Positions 50,520 to 58,873 of a stretch of DNA of 64,000 nt are shown in pieces. The stretch spans positions 62,001 to 126,000 of the forward strand of contig NZ_BAABLI010000006.1 of the NCBI RefSeq assembly GCF_039544265.1. The letters are read 5' to 3'. Each line of letters starts with the position of its first letter. Position 1 is the first letter of the stretch. The notes beneath the pieces are model-generated. The model did no database searches. It saw only the letters and a list, made by a program, of their open reading frames with translations, and was not told the origin of the DNA. A program made the translations under genes and the position numbers. This stretch comes from Corallincola platygyrae (GTDB lineage Bacteria > Pseudomonadota > Gammaproteobacteria > Enterobacterales > Neiellaceae).

Positions 50520-52731
50520 GGCTGCTGTGCTCCGACAATTTGGAGTCGTTGGACACACTATCATTGGCCAAATGTTTGCCTGCAGAAACGCTAAGCAGGG
50601 GCGCGCCACGCTCGACGGTATCACCGGGTTTATAACTGATGGCTTCTACTGTCCCGGCTGCAGGCGCTTTAATTTGATACTCCATCTTCATCGCTTCCAT
50701 CACCATCAGCAGTTGTCCGGACTCGACCTGTTCTCCCTCGCTAACCTCTACCGTCACCACCGTGCCGTGCAGTGGCGCCGAAAGGGCCGCACTACCATCG
50801 TCTGCTGCGTTGTTGTCGACCTGATGCTCAAAGCTTGCCCCCGTTAACCACTGGCTGCGTTCGCCAGTCTCGCAGTGGGTCAGCACTCTGTTTTCATTAT
50901 CAACAACGCCATCGCTGTCACAAACACTGCTTGTCTGAAACCGCTGACTTTGCTTGGCGTCATCGATGAGTATGAACTGGCCATTTGGCTGTGCTTTAAC
51001 GCGATAACAGATTGGCTCTACTAGAGATGAACTCTGGAATGCATTTTTTGACCGTAGCTGAGAAGGCAACTCGCCAAGCATCCAATGTTGCTCAGTGCCA
51101 TCAGCCATTAACTCAAGACTAAAACGGCGCGGCGATGATTGCGGATAAACACCGTCTTTGCTTAGTGCCAGTTGTATCAGATACTGTTTCCCGCCCGAGA
51201 GCCTGAAGCCGTTTAAACCCTCCAAATCACCCTTAGACCTGCAGTGCATCGCTTCGGCGAGTGCGGCAGCATGCCAGGTGGTGTCGGACAGACTGTCGCT
51301 GCCCAATTGGTCAAGAATTGCTGTGTGTTCGAGAAAGGAAGTATTCAGGCCAGGCGACAGCTCATGTGCGTTGTCGTCGCTCGCTGAGAATACGGGGTGC
51401 GCCAATACCTGTTGCAGCAGATTTAGGTTATTGGCAACGCCAGCGATCTCTGTTTGTGCCAGAGCTGTCAGCAGGCCTCCGGCGGCATCTGCGCGAGTAT
51501 CAGCGTGGACAATCAGTTTCGCCAACATTGAATCGTAATCCGGCGGCACTGAGTCACCCTGTTCAAAGCCGCTGTCGACACGAACGACAGTGTTGCTTGT
51601 TGCAGAAGTTGAGTTCAGGCTATCGAAACAGGGCACAAGCGACGCCTGATGCGGCCATTTGAGTCTATTGAGCTTGCCGCTGCAGGGGAGGAAGTTCTCG
51701 CTTGGGTCCTCAGCACATATCCGCACCTCAATGGCATGACCGCTGGTCTGCAACTGATCTTGTATTAGCGTCAGCAATTCACCCGAGGCGATCTTTAACT
51801 GCCAATCCACCAGATCAACACCAAACACCAACTCGGTGACCGGATGTTCTACCTGAAGGCGGGTGTTCATCTCCATAAAGTAGAATCGATGCTCGCTGTC
51901 GAGCAAAAACTCCACGGTGCCAGCTCCCCGGTAGTTAATCGCTTTGGCGGCACGCACCGCGGCTTCGCCCATCGCCTGACGTGTCTGGTCGCTTAAGCCC
52001 GGAGCCGGCGCTTCTTCAACCACCTTTTGATGGCGACGTTGAACTGAGCAATCGCGGTCACCCAGATACACCGCGTTACCATGTTGGTCCGCCAGGATCT
52101 GCACCTCAACATGACGTGGCGCTTGCAGGTAGGGCTCGAGCAATACTTTGTCATCACCAAACGCGGCTTTGGCTTCTCGTTTAGCACTGTCCAGTTCGGT
52201 AGCAAACTGGTTGGCATCGGCGACAATACGCATTCCACGACCACCGCCGCCACAGGTGGCCTTAATCAGTAGTGGGAAGCCAAGCTTGCCTGCTTCCGCC
52301 GAAAGCGTCTCCAACGATTGATCCTCACCGCGGTAATCTTGCAGCACCGGAACCCCAGCATCCGCCATAATCGCTTTGGCGTTGGCTTTGTCACCCATAG
52401 CGTCTATCGCATCTGCTGAAGGTCCAACAAAATGGATATTCGCCTTCTCGCATAGGCTGGCAAACGCCGCGTTTTCACTTAAAAAGCCGTAGCCGGGATG
52501 GATCGCCGTGATCTCCAGTTGCTGGGCCAGCGCAATGATGGCCTGCTGGTTGAGATAAGAGTGCTCTGGCGCCGGCTCGCCAATCAGATGGGCTTCGTTG
52601 GCCAGGCGAACATGGCGTGCATTTGCATCTGCTGAAGAATAGATGGCAACTGTATGCCAGCCTGCCTGTTTGGCGCTGGAAATGACTCGACAGGCGATCT
52701 CGCCTCGGTTAGCAATCAACAGTCGCTTCAC
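50512..52731 (-). CDS. liuD: 3-Methylcrotonyl-CoA carboxylase, biotin-containing alpha subunit
   Basis: This 739-residue biotin carboxylase/carrier subunit has the N-terminal domain opening KRLLIANRGEIACRVI and an ATP-grasp loop with KATCGGGGRGMRIV. EVQILADQHGNAVYLGDRDCS follows. The biotin attachment site VMEAMKME is near the C-terminus. With liuB it carboxylates 3-methylcrotonyl-CoA in leucine breakdown. It starts with GTG, which overlaps the stop of liuC (GTGA). Confidence 0.95.
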   Translation of the reverse strand: MKRLLIANRGEIACRVISSAKQAGWHTVAIYSSADANARHVRLANEAHLIGEPAPEHSYLNQQAIIALAQQLEITAIHPGYGFLSENAAFASLCEKANIHFVGPSADAIDAMGDKANAKAIMADAGVPVLQDYRGEDQSLETLSAEAGKLGFPLLIKATCGGGGRGMRIVADANQFATELDSAKREAKAAFGDDKVLLEPYLQAPRHVEVQILADQHGNAVYLGDRDCSVQRRHQKVVEEAPAPGLSDQTRQAMGEAAVRAAKAINYRGAGTVEFLLDSEHRFYFMEMNTRLQVEHPVTELVFGVDLVDWQLKIASGELLTLIQDQLQTSGHAIEVRICAEDPSENFLPCSGKLNRLKWPHQASLVPCFDSLNSTSATSNTVVRVDSGFEQGDSVPPDYDSMLAKLIVHADTRADAAGGLLTALAQTEIAGVANNLNLLQQVLAHPVFSASDDNAHELSPGLNTSFLEHTAILDQLGSDSLSDTTWHAAALAEAMHCRSKGDLEGLNGFRLSGGKQYLIQLALSKDGVYPQSSPRRFSLELMADGTEQHWMLGELPSQLRSKNAFQSSSLVEPICYRVKAQPNGQFILIDDAKQSQRFQTSSVCDSDGVVDNENRVLTHCETGERSQWLTGASFEHQVDNNAADDGSAALSAPLHGTVVTVEVSEGEQVESGQLLMVMEAMKMEYQIKAPAAGTVEAISYKPGDTVERGAPLLSVSAGKHLANDSVSNDSKLSEHSSHE

Positions 52732-53543
52732 AGCTTATCTCCGTTCAGTTGCCAGTTGGCAGGTCGTTTTTCGAAAAAGGCGGCCAGCCCCTCTTTTGCT
52801 TCTCTGTCGCTGCGGATCAAAGACAGCTTTTCAGCGGTGACATCAGCAAGGGTGTCGTTGATGGGGTGATCGGCAATTTGCCGCAACAAGGCTTTGCCCT
52901 GGCGTTGTGCCTGAGGTGCGTTTTGCAGCAGTTTTAGCAACCAGTCTTCTGCTTCCGAAAGTAGCGAATCTGAGGAATAAACCGCGTGACCCAGTTGCAG
53001 CGAAAGCGCCGTTTCTGCATCGATTATCTCTGCGGTGAGCAGGTATCGGCTCAGTTGTCTGTGTCCCATGGTACGAAGCAGGTAGGGGCTGATGACTGCG
53101 GGTATCAGGCCAAGCTTTACTTCACTCAAACAGAACCTGGCATCATCACCTAGTAGTGCGATATCACAGCAGCAGATAAGACCCAAAGCGCCACCAAAAG
53201 CAGCGCCCTGAACCAGCACCAGTGTGGGGGTGGGAAAGCTGTCTAATACGCGCATCAGTTGCGCCAGTAGCCGGGCATCCTGAAAGTTATCTTCCTGAGA
53301 GGCTTCTCCCATCTGACGCATATCATCAAGGTCTGCACCGGCACTGAACATTTGGCCCTCAGCATCTAGCATCAGGACTCGCACGCCGGGGTGGTCCGCA
53401 AACAGCTCTATCGCTTGAACCAGTTCCTGCATCGTCTGGCGGTTGAAAGCGTTTCGCTTTGCGGTGCGATCCAAGGTGATACGCGCCACACCGCGATGGT
53501 CGATGCCGCAGCGGATATGTTCAAATTGCTGGTTTATATCCAT
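52728..53543 (-). CDS. liuC: Enoyl-CoA hydratase family, methylglutaconyl-CoA hydratase
   Basis: This 271-residue crotonase-fold enzyme is placed by context to hydrate 3-methylglutaconyl-CoA to HMG-CoA. The oxyanion-hole segments FSAGADLDDM and GAAFGGALGLICCCDIA are present, together with the catalytic-loop region LSEVKLGLIPAVIS. The frame is open to 53615; the ATG at 53543 has AGAGGT just upstream and is preferred. The gene is coupled to liuD by a 4-base overlap. Confidence 0.9.
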   Translation of the reverse strand: MDINQQFEHIRCGIDHRGVARITLDRTAKRNAFNRQTMQELVQAIELFADHPGVRVLMLDAEGQMFSAGADLDDMRQMGEASQEDNFQDARLLAQLMRVLDSFPTPTLVLVQGAAFGGALGLICCCDIALLGDDARFCLSEVKLGLIPAVISPYLLRTMGHRQLSRYLLTAEIIDAETALSLQLGHAVYSSDSLLSEAEDWLLKLLQNAPQAQRQGKALLRQIADHPINDTLADVTAEKLSLIRSDREAKEGLAAFFEKRPANWQLNGDKL

Positions 53544-53602
53544 GATTACCTCTGATGCGTTGCTGCAAGGGCTTTTAGGCAGCGCACACTCTGTATTCGC
53601 CT

Positions 53603-53648
53603 CTACATGCGCCATTACGTGCGCTCCTACATGCGCTCTTACATGCGG
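53603..53648. repeat. Four imperfect 12-bp tandem repeats between liuB and liuC
   Basis: Units close to CTACATGCGCTC follow each other four times, the last covering the liuB stop codon and its final residues. They are of unknown meaning; they may change mRNA structure between the two genes. Confidence 0.5.
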
Positions 53649-55252
53649 AAGACGCCAAACTGTGTTTGCTGTTGTGGGGCATTCAATGCAGCGCTTAAGC
53701 CCAGGGCTAGCACTTCCCGGGTTCTGGCCGGATCGATAATGCCGTCATCCCATAACCTGGCGGATGCATAGTAGGGGTGACCCTGCTTCTCATATTGTTC
53801 CGCGATAGGAGCTTTGAAATGCTCGCGCTCGGCGTCGCTCCATTGCTCGCCACGTCGTTCTAACTGCTCATCCTTTACTGTGGCCATCACGTTGGCGGCT
53901 TGTTCTCCACCCATCACAGAGATGCGGGCGTTGGGCCACATCCACAGAAAGTTGGGATCGTAGCCGCGGCCGCACATGGCGTAGTTACCCGCGCCGTAAC
54001 TGCCGCCAACAATAACCGTGAGTTTAGGCACCCTGGCGCAGGCCACCGCAGTTACCAGCTTGGCACCATGTTTGGCGATACCTTCAGCTTCGTAAGCCTG
54101 GCCGACCATAAAACCGGTAATGTTCTGCAGAAAAATCAACGGCACATTGCGTTGGCAGCAGAGCTGAATAAAGTGCGCGCCTTTTTGCGCCGATTCAGAA
54201 AACAGGATGCCGTTATTGGCGATGATGCCTACCGGCTGACCGTGTAGTCGGGCAAAGCCACATATCAGGGTTTCGCCGAACAGCGGCTTGAATTCGTCCA
54301 GCTCACTGTCGTCCACAACACGTGCGATCACTTCTCGAATATCAAAAGGCTTTTTCAGATCAGTGCCGACAATGCCGTACAGCTCGTTGGCATCGTATCT
54401 GGGCGGTTTAATCGGTTTGGTTTCACTCGAGCTCAAACCAGTTGGAGTTAAGTTGAGGTTTGCAACCGAGCGGCGAGCCAACTGCAGCGCATGTAGATCA
54501 TCACGGGCATAACCATCAGCAACACCTGATTGCCGACAGTGCACATCGGCACCGCCTAAATCTTCCGCCGAGACGGTTTCGCCAGTTGCCGCTTTTACCA
54601 GTGGCGGACCGCCGAGAAAGATGGTGCCTTGGCCCGCCACCATAATGCTTTCGTCAGCCATGGCAGGTACATAAGCACCCCCGGCCGTGCAGGGGCCCAT
54701 GACCACGGCAATTTGTGGTATGCCACGAGCAGACAGATTAGCTTGATTAAAGAAGATGCGACCAAAGTGATCGCGGTCTGGGAACACCTGGTCCTGCTGC
54801 GGCAGATTGGCACCACCGCTATCCACCAGATAGACACAGGGCAGATGACACTTGGCAGCGATCTCCTGAGCACGCAGGTGCTTTTTAACTGTCAGGGGGT
54901 AGTAGGTGCCACCTTTGACTGTCGCATCATTGGCGACAATCATGCATTCCACGCCCTCGATCCGACCGATACCCGCTACGACGCCAGCGCAGGGGATATT
55001 CTCTTCATATACCTGATAAGCGGCGAAAGGGGCGACTTCCAGAAATGGCGAGCCGGTGTCGAGTAGTTGATTGATTCTATCTCTCGCCAACAGTTTACCT
55101 TTGGACTGGTGGCGTTGACGGGATGCTTGATTGCCCCCCAATGCGATTTCTGCCTGCAGGGCATGCAGCTCATCCACCAGTGCACGCATATCCTCTACAT
55201 TGCGCTTGTACTGGTCAGCATTGACCTGAACCTGACTACGAATGATCGCCAA
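53639..55252 (-). CDS. liuB: 3-Methylcrotonyl-CoA carboxylase, carboxyltransferase beta subunit
   Basis: This 537-residue carboxyltransferase subunit transfers CO2 from biotin to 3-methylcrotonyl-CoA. Family segments include YLVDSGGANLPQQDQVFPDRDHFGRIF, GPCTAGGAYVPAMADE and GSYGAGNYAMCGRGYDPNFLWMWPNARISVMGGEQAA. The last of these is typical of MCC and geranyl-CoA carboxylase beta subunits. The operon context (ivd, liuC, mvaB) points to methylcrotonyl-CoA. Confidence 0.95.
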   Translation of the reverse strand: MAIIRSQVQVNADQYKRNVEDMRALVDELHALQAEIALGGNQASRQRHQSKGKLLARDRINQLLDTGSPFLEVAPFAAYQVYEENIPCAGVVAGIGRIEGVECMIVANDATVKGGTYYPLTVKKHLRAQEIAAKCHLPCVYLVDSGGANLPQQDQVFPDRDHFGRIFFNQANLSARGIPQIAVVMGPCTAGGAYVPAMADESIMVAGQGTIFLGGPPLVKAATGETVSAEDLGGADVHCRQSGVADGYARDDLHALQLARRSVANLNLTPTGLSSSETKPIKPPRYDANELYGIVGTDLKKPFDIREVIARVVDDSELDEFKPLFGETLICGFARLHGQPVGIIANNGILFSESAQKGAHFIQLCCQRNVPLIFLQNITGFMVGQAYEAEGIAKHGAKLVTAVACARVPKLTVIVGGSYGAGNYAMCGRGYDPNFLWMWPNARISVMGGEQAANVMATVKDEQLERRGEQWSDAEREHFKAPIAEQYEKQGHPYYASARLWDDGIIDPARTREVLALGLSAALNAPQQQTQFGVFRM

Positions 55253-55298
55253 TGGCTTTTCCCCTCGACAAATGACTGTTAGCGCGAGAGAAGAAATT

Positions 55299-55329
55299 GG
55301 CGGGCTCTTGTTGTTTTTTTATGCCCGCC
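55299..55329 (-). other. Intercistronic stem-loop between ivd and liuB
   Basis: GGCGGGC and GCCCGCC enclose a 17-base loop that is a run of As on the mRNA. It stands alone in the 166-base gap inside the operon. There is no T-run after it, so it is more likely an mRNA-stability or processing element than a terminator. Confidence 0.5.
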
Positions 55330-55418
55330 GCCTTCTCCCTGGATTGCCCTCCGACCCTGACTCAGCTAGTCGCTGAAAGTGACTGCCAAGCGTGTCAAAA
55401 GAGCGGGTGAGGATCTGC

Positions 55419-56588
55419 CTATGCAGACTCTCGAAACAATTCCCGGCCTATCAGCATCCGGCGTATTTCTGAAGTGCCAGCGCCAATCTCATACAATTTG
55501 GCATCTCGCAGCAGGCGGCCGGTTGGGTATTCATTGATATAGCCATTACCACCCAACAATTGGATCGCATCCAGCGCCGCTTTGGTGGCCATCTCCGCTG
55601 CCAGCAGGATCGCGCCAGCGGCATCTTTGCGCACTGATTCGCCACGATCACAGGCGGCCGCCACGGCATAAACATAGCTACGCGCGGCACTGAGTTGGGT
55701 GTACATGTCTGCCACCTTGCCCTGTACCAGTTGGAATTCCCCGATGGCTTGATTGAACTGTTTGCGTTCGTGGATGTAAGGCAGCACCACATCCAGACAC
55801 GCCTGGGCAATGCCAAGTGGGCCAGCAGCGAGAACCGCGCGTTCGTAATCCAGTCCGCTCATCAAAACCTTCACCCCTTCGTTCAGGGGGCCGAGCAGAT
55901 TTGCTTTGGGTACGTGGCAGTTCTGGAAAACAAGCTCACAGGTGTTGGAGCCGCGCATGCCCAGTTTGTCGAGCTTTTGCGCGGTGCTGAAACCCTCGAA
56001 GCTGCGTTCGATAATAAAAGCGCTGATCCCTTTCGGGCCGGCATCTGGCTGGGTTTTGGCGTAAACCACCAGCACATCGGCTTCCGGACCATTGGTGATC
56101 CACATTTTGCTGCCGTTAAGAATGAAGTGATCGCCTGCGTCTGTGGCCTGCAATGTCATGCTTACCACATCTGAACCTGCGCCGGGTTCGCTCATTGCCA
56201 GCGCACCCACATGCTCGCCTGAGCACAGCTTGGGCAAGTAGGTCTGTTTCTGTTGCTCTGAGCCGTTACGGAAAATCTGGTTAACACAAAGGTTGGAGTG
56301 GGCGCCGTAGCTGAGGCCAACAGAGGCGGATGCGCGACTGATCTGCTCCATGGCCAAGACATGTTCCAGGTAGCCCATGGCGGAGCCGCCATATTGCTCA
56401 CTGACTGTGATGCCTAGCAGGCCCATATCACCGAGTTTGCGCCAAAGGGGCGTGGGGAATGCGTTGTCTCTGTCTATCTGTTCAGCGAGGGGGGCGATCT
56501 CAGCATCGGCAAATGCGCCAACCTGTTCTTTTAACATGCGGCCTGTTTCGGAAAGGCCGAGATCGAGTGCCTGGTATTGCTCTGTCAT
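55419..56588 (-). CDS. ivd: Isovaleryl-CoA dehydrogenase
   Basis: This 389-residue acyl-CoA dehydrogenase oxidises isovaleryl-CoA to 3-methylcrotonyl-CoA and passes electrons to ETF. LAMSEPGAGSDV and WITNGPEADV are typical, and the position in the operon, directly after liuR, gives the substrate. DYERAVLAAGPLGIAQA is the segment that in IVD carries the catalytic glutamate (E in DYER). ATG 56588 has GGAG five bases upstream; a GTG two codons earlier is less likely. It is also called liuA. Confidence 0.95.
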   Translation of the reverse strand: MTEQYQALDLGLSETGRMLKEQVGAFADAEIAPLAEQIDRDNAFPTPLWRKLGDMGLLGITVSEQYGGSAMGYLEHVLAMEQISRASASVGLSYGAHSNLCVNQIFRNGSEQQKQTYLPKLCSGEHVGALAMSEPGAGSDVVSMTLQATDAGDHFILNGSKMWITNGPEADVLVVYAKTQPDAGPKGISAFIIERSFEGFSTAQKLDKLGMRGSNTCELVFQNCHVPKANLLGPLNEGVKVLMSGLDYERAVLAAGPLGIAQACLDVVLPYIHERKQFNQAIGEFQLVQGKVADMYTQLSAARSYVYAVAAACDRGESVRKDAAGAILLAAEMATKAALDAIQLLGGNGYINEYPTGRLLRDAKLYEIGAGTSEIRRMLIGRELFRESA

Positions 56589-56643
56589 TACCACTCCGCT
56601 TTGCTGTCTTAGCAGTTCACGGCGTGGTTTAATGGCGCCGTGA

Positions 56644-57045
56644 CTAGGTTTCTGCTGCCTTGTTTCGAACCGTTTCCAGTGCCTGTTCGCAGCGTTTTTC
56701 TGCTGCGCCCAATTCCATTAGCAGCACATTGATATCTTCCAACTGCTGGCGAAGTACGGCTCGTTTTTCCTCGATAAGCGCCAACATGGTTTCAAGCTGG
56801 GTCTCACTGGTGCGGTCGGCGTCGTACATGTCGAACAATCGCTTCGTTTCTGCCAGAGAGAAACCCAGACGTTTACCACGCAGTGTCAGTTTCAGACGTA
56901 CTTTGTCCTGCTTACTGTAGATCCGGGTCTGACCGCGCCGCTTGGGTCTCAGCAGTCCCTGATCTTCGTAGAAGCGAATACTGCGCGTTGTAATATCAAA
57001 TTCCTGCGCGAGTTCGCTGATGCTGTAAGTCTGTTGTTCCGACAT
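56644..57045 (-). CDS. liuR: MerR family regulator of branched-chain amino acid breakdown
   Basis: This 133-residue MerR protein, LiuR, has a winged helix (YSISELAQEFDITTRSIRFYEDQGLL), the RGQTRIY wing and a C-terminal coiled coil. No metal-binding cysteines are present, which separates it from the ZntR-like protein at 43068. It heads the liu operon. Two TTTACGTCAACGTAA boxes lie upstream, one 39 bases from its start, so it is probably autoregulated and also controls the divergent thiolase/mmsA operon. Confidence 0.94.
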   Translation of the reverse strand: MSEQQTYSISELAQEFDITTRSIRFYEDQGLLRPKRRGQTRIYSKQDKVRLKLTLRGKRLGFSLAETKRLFDMYDADRTSETQLETMLALIEEKRAVLRQQLEDINVLLMELGAAEKRCEQALETVRNKAAET

Positions 57046-57083
57046 AGAGTGCTCGTCGTGTTGTGAAATAACCTTAGAGTAAG

Positions 57084-57099
57084 TTTACGTCAACGTAAA
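57084..57099. promoter_or_regulatory. LiuR operator of the leftward liu operon
   Basis: TTTACGTCAACGTAAA is a near-perfect palindrome 39 bases upstream of liuR. It is almost identical to the box at 57369. Confidence 0.8.
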
Positions 57100-57368
57100 G
57101 CGGTTGCTGTTTTTGCAAACTTACATTCTGCTGCAAAGCGCGTTGGTGCAGGCGTTTTCAGGAGATTTCAGATATGAGCTCTCGCTAAAAATGGCTGCCA
57201 ACTGACGGTATAGTAACGAAAATGTTCCACGACTCAAAGCGCAGTTGTCTCAAATATCGAGGAAAGTAGCGGCCTGATTGGTTGTTTTGGCACCAAAATC
57301 TGACCGTCAACACAACTTGCCATTTTTCCTTTTATTGATTCAGGTCATTGCGGAAAACTTACTTGAAG

Positions 57369-57384
57369 TTTACGTCAACGTAAG
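57369..57384. promoter_or_regulatory. LiuR operator of the rightward thiolase-mmsA operon
   Basis: TTTACGTCAACGTAAG differs from the first box only at its last base. It lies 150 bases upstream of the thiolase start and immediately upstream of a leader that contains a terminator-like hairpin. Confidence 0.8.
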
Positions 57385-57391
57385 CCTTAAT

Positions 57392-57408
57392 GGAGGTGCA
57401 AGTAAGTG
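57392..57408 (+). promoter_or_regulatory. Strong ribosome-binding site without a long gene
   Basis: GGAGGT (57392-57397) is eight bases from GTG 57406, which opens only a three-codon frame (GTG CTG CAA TAA). It lies between the LiuR box and the leader hairpin. It could be a minimal leader peptide or the relic of a lost gene. Confidence 0.35.
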
Positions 57409-57457
57409 CTGCAATAACCAATAAGTCATCCCTTTACTTTGTGTTTAGTAAGCGTTC

Positions 57458-57486
57458 GGCGGTGCTCTGTGAGCACCGCCTTTTTT
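57458..57486 (+). terminator. Terminator or attenuator in the leader of the thiolase operon
   Basis: The 10-bp stem GGCGGTGCTC/GAGCACCGCC has a 3-base loop and is followed by six Ts. It is a textbook intrinsic terminator, but it lies downstream of the LiuR box and 48 bases before the thiolase ATG, with no gene ending before it. Transcripts from the LiuR-box promoter would have to read through it. Confidence 0.7.
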
Positions 57487-57533
57487 CTGGGAAGGCAGCA
57501 CTTATCACGGTTAAAAAGGAGATAAGCGCAGTT

Positions 57534-58847
57534 ATGTCGCAGTCAGTTCAAACCAGCAGTCATGGTATTTCCGATAATGACATTCTTATCTGTGCCGCAA
57601 AGCGCACGCCTCTTGGTGCTTATCTCGGTCAACAGTCAAGCTTGAGTGCGACCGATATGGCTGCCGCCGCGATCGCCGGGTGTTTTGAGCAGGCAGGTCT
57701 GGCGTTTACCTGCGACCAGTCAAGCTGTGAGACGCAAACAAAGGACAGCAGCACAAGCACTAACAGCAACACCAGCAACAGCGTAAACAAGAGTGACAAT
57801 CTTCAGGTACCGCTTGATGGTGTTTATATAGGCTGCGTGTTACCTGCCGGATTAGGTCAGGCACCCGCGCGCCAGGCTTCGCTGTTCGCTGGGATCCCGC
57901 CCAGTGTGCCCTGTACCACGATCAATAAAGTCTGTGGCTCAGGCATGAAATCATTAATGCTGGCGGCAGACGAAATTGCCCTTGGCCGCGCCGATGCGCT
58001 GATCGCCGGAGGCATGGAGAGCATGAGCCGTGCGCCCTTTATGTTGCCGCAGGTGCGCCAGGGACAAAGGTTTGGTCATGGTGAGATGCTCGATCACCTT
58101 TATCTGGATGGTTTGGAAGATGCGTACAGCGGCAAACTGATGGGAACCTTTGCTGATGCCAGTGCGCTCAAGTTTGAGATCAGCCGTGAACAGATGGATA
58201 CCTTTGCCGCGCGGTCGTTAGAGTTGGCGCAGGAGGCAAACAATTCAGGTGTTTTCGCTGACGAGATAGTGCCGCTGTCGGTTGCTCAGCGACATCAGGA
58301 CGTTGAGATCACCAAAGATGAAGCGCCATTCAAAGCCAAGCCTGAAAAGATCCCTCACTTAAAGCCCGCATTTGGCCGAGATGGTCGTGTCACCGCGGCT
58401 AATGCGAGCTCAATGGCAGATGGTGCCGCTGCGATGTTGGTTACATCTGGGCGTTTTGCCAGAACCCACGGCCTGAAACCCCTCGCACGCGTGCTAGGGC
58501 ATGCAACCCATGCTCAGCTTCCCGCTGAGTTCACTCAGGCACCTGTCGGTGCCATCTCCAAACTGCTGACGCAATTAGGCTGGGAAAGTAACACCCCGGA
58601 CCTTTATGAAATCAACGAGGCGTTTGCCATGGTGACGCTGCTGGCTATCAAACAGTTGGGGTTGAACAGCAACAAGGTCAACGTGCGTGGAGGCGCTTGT
58701 GCTTTGGGGCATCCATTGGGTGCTACCGGAATGCGTATTTTGGTCACTCTGCTTTATGCCTTAAAGGCGCAGGGAGGCGGACGCGGGATCGCGTCTTTGT
58801 GTATTGGTGGCGGTGAAGCAACTGCCGTCGCAATCGAAACACTGTAG
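57534..58847 (+). CDS. Acetyl-CoA acetyltransferase (thiolase) with low-complexity insertion
   Basis: This 437-residue thiolase cleaves acetoacetyl-CoA or 2-methylacetoacetyl-CoA. Catalytic features are complete: the nucleophile in NKVCGSGMKS, NEAFA, CALGHPLGATG and a late cysteine in CIGGGEATA. Residues about 62-94 are a Ser/Thr/Asn-rich stretch that ordinary thiolases (about 390-400 residues) lack; it lies in a surface loop before VYIGCVLPAGLGQ. The frame is open back to an ATG at 57390, but ATG 57534 gives the normal thiolase N-terminus and has AAGGAG upstream. It is first gene of the rightward operon. Confidence 0.92.
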   Translation: MSQSVQTSSHGISDNDILICAAKRTPLGAYLGQQSSLSATDMAAAAIAGCFEQAGLAFTCDQSSCETQTKDSSTSTNSNTSNSVNKSDNLQVPLDGVYIGCVLPAGLGQAPARQASLFAGIPPSVPCTTINKVCGSGMKSLMLAADEIALGRADALIAGGMESMSRAPFMLPQVRQGQRFGHGEMLDHLYLDGLEDAYSGKLMGTFADASALKFEISREQMDTFAARSLELAQEANNSGVFADEIVPLSVAQRHQDVEITKDEAPFKAKPEKIPHLKPAFGRDGRVTAANASSMADGAAAMLVTSGRFARTHGLKPLARVLGHATHAQLPAEFTQAPVGAISKLLTQLGWESNTPDLYEINEAFAMVTLLAIKQLGLNSNKVNVRGGACALGHPLGATGMRILVTLLYALKAQGGGRGIASLCIGGGEATAVAIETL

Positions 58848-58873
58848 GTCAACAGAAGCGAGTGGAGCTAGAG

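Noticed and set aside
57390..57533. ATG 57390 as the start of the thiolase
   Set aside because: It would put a strong terminator hairpin inside the gene and add 48 residues with no thiolase similarity; ATG 57534 fits the family.
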